Shown: positions 62,766 to 64,000 of the stretch, piece by piece | How positions within the stretch are numbered: the stretch's first letter is position 1 | Layout: the number at the start of each line of letters is the position of its first letter | NCBI RefSeq assembly: GCF_040112705.1 | Contig: NZ_CP157804.1 | Location: forward strand, 498,501-562,500 | DNA from: Flagellimonas sp. MMG031 | GTDB taxonomy: Bacteria > Bacteroidota > Bacteroidia > Flavobacteriales > Flavobacteriaceae | Direction of reading: 5' to 3' | Length of the DNA: 64,000 bases | The notes under the pieces: model-generated | What the model was told of the DNA's origin: nothing | What the model saw: only the letters and a program-made list of their open reading frames with translations | The model's database searches: none | Position numbers and translations under genes: made by a program

Positions 62766-64000
62766 TTATTCCGTTCGCAAGCCTTTGGTGGGCTTCAAGA
62801 GCGCCGCCCCAATGGATTGATAGCTAATGGTTACAATCGCTACGCCGAGCGCTATAAGTGCCGCCAGGGAAAATATTTCCCAGCCTATGTTGATGTGGTA
62901 TGCAAATCCTTCCAACCACCGGTTCATCAAATACCAACCAATAGGAATCGCAATTCCGATGGAAATAAGGATCAGCTTTAAAAAATCGAGGGTGAGCAAT
63001 TGGTATATGTTCTTGAACGGTGCTCCCAAAACCCGGCGGATACTGATCTCCTTTCTGCGCTGTTCCACCATAAAGGCCGAGAGGGCAAAAAGTCCCAAAC
63101 AGGCCACAAGAATGGCAAAAAGGGCAAAACTGTTAAAGATGCTTCCCATACGTTGCACATCGGCATGCATTTGGGCGAACTCTTCTTCCAAAAAGGTGTA
63201 GTTCATCGCTTGGTTGGGAATCGTACGGTTCCACACCTGCTCCACCGAGGCCAGTGCTTCTGCAGGATTTCCCTTTTCCAATTTTATGGAAACGGCTCCT
63301 ACATCTTTCCCAATGACCAACGACAATGACGAAATATCCTCTTTTAAAGACTTAAAGTGAAAGTCCTCGATTACCCCAATAATGGTAAATACTTGGCTGT
63401 TATTGTCCAATTTCTTGCCGATGGGATCTTTCAATCCCAGTTCGGAGGCCATTTTGCTGTTGATTACAATGGAGTTGATGGAATCATAGGCATATTCTTT
63501 GGAGAAGTTCCTCCCTTTTTCCAGCTGAATTCCTAGGGTTTCGATATAATCATAATCGACACGCCATTTTTGTGCAGGCACACCCCTTCCGCCATCATCC
63601 TGACCGTCCACCATAAAAGTGTTGCCGTTTCTGCTCCCACCATCAATGGGCAAATAATTGGTGGCTGTTACACTCTTTACTTGCGATAGTCCCTCCAATT
63701 GCTCCTTAAAAGCTTCCATTTTGTTCCCTAAGATGTTGGTTCCTTCCAACACGACCACACGCTCCTTATCATAGCCAAGTTCTTTGCTGACGATAAAATC
63801 CATCTGGCGATAAATGATCAAGGTGCCGATAATCAAAATGACCGAAGTGGTAAATTGAAATATGACCAATCCGCTGCGCAACCTTCCGCTTTTGCTGCCT
63901 ACGCTCAGGGTTCCCTTTAAAACATTTACGGGCCTAAAGGCCGACAAATAGAAAGCGGGGTAGAGCCCTGCCAAAACCCCCACCAAAAGAGCGGCTACAA
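62766..64000 (-). CDS. FtsX-type ABC permease (array copy 1), N-terminus beyond window
   Basis: The C-terminal ~410 residues of another permease of the same family: GLYPAFYLSAFRPVNVLKG near the edge, a periplasmic core, the EQRRKEISIRRVLGA block, three TMs and the tail AALLKPTKGLRTE. The frame is open to the right edge without a stop, so the gene continues outside; the internal GTG at 63986 is not the start. Confidence 0.88.
   Translation of the reverse strand, partial: VAALLVGVLAGLYPAFYLSAFRPVNVLKGTLSVGSKSGRLRSGLVIFQFTTSVILIIGTLIIYRQMDFIVSKELGYDKERVVVLEGTNILGNKMEAFKEQLEGLSQVKSVTATNYLPIDGGSRNGNTFMVDGQDDGGRGVPAQKWRVDYDYIETLGIQLEKGRNFSKEYAYDSINSIVINSKMASELGLKDPIGKKLDNNSQVFTIIGVIEDFHFKSLKEDISSLSLVIGKDVGAVSIKLEKGNPAEALASVEQVWNRTIPNQAMNYTFLEEEFAQMHADVQRMGSIFNSFALFAILVACLGLFALSAFMVEQRRKEISIRRVLGAPFKNIYQLLTLDFLKLILISIGIAIPIGWYLMNRWLEGFAYHINIGWEIFSLAALIALGVAIVTISYQSIGAALLKPTKGLRTE

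Overview
The window looks like chromosomal DNA of a marine flavobacterium (Flavobacteriaceae, possibly the Muricauda/Flagellimonas group). The protein set is typical of Bacteroidetes, several promoters match the Bacteroidetes pattern TTG-N(17-23)-TAnnTTTG, TTG starts are frequent, and Shine-Dalgarno sites are scarce. The genus is a guess.

Layout. 1-11.5 kb is core: sodA (cut by the left edge), an AddA-type helicase-nuclease, kbl, an OmpA porin with thrombospondin-type-3 repeats, an AddB-type nuclease, an SDR oxidoreductase, an RluA-family pseudouridine synthase and a small membrane protein. 11.56-12.65 kb is a tandem array of three ~364-bp units on the minus strand. Each unit holds a terminator hairpin, an 84-aa GIY-YIG nuclease gene and a distorted copy of the 3' part of tRNA-Ala. 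12.65-23.34 kb is an integrative mobilizable element lodged in the same tRNA-Ala(GGC) gene. It is bounded by a 45-bp direct repeat and carries a tyrosine recombinase, a coiled-coil membrane protein, a relaxase, MobC, a primase, a replicative helicase and an excisionase-like HTH protein. Its cargo is cupin, CMD-family protein, cupin and lipoprotein alpha/beta hydrolase under a divergent AraC regulator. 23.4-64 kb is core again: stress protein, MATE pump, enoyl-CoA hydratase, toxin-antitoxin pair, lpxH, MFS, recJ, OsmC, peroxidase-like protein, UDG, rsmI, tdk-alr, mscL, asd, peptidases, arfB, transporters, ribE, pdxA, the yceD-rpmF-fabH-accB-accC lipid cluster, and an ABC operon of at least four paralogous FtsX-type permeases plus one ATPase that runs off the right edge.

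How the parts fit. The tRNA-Ala gene is a layered insertion hotspot. The GIY-YIG array lies downstream of where the tRNA 3' end used to be. The mobilizable element later (inferred) inserted at the anticodon arm, supplied a new 3' half and a new terminator, and displaced the old 3' half to 12652-12696. The array is the best candidate for an undescribed system: a minimal GIY-YIG gene whose stop codon lies in tRNA D-arm sequence, followed by a tRNA 3' mimic in which the anticodon arm and T-loop are replaced by perfect hairpins. The intergenic regions of the core also carry at least two families of short palindromic repeats.
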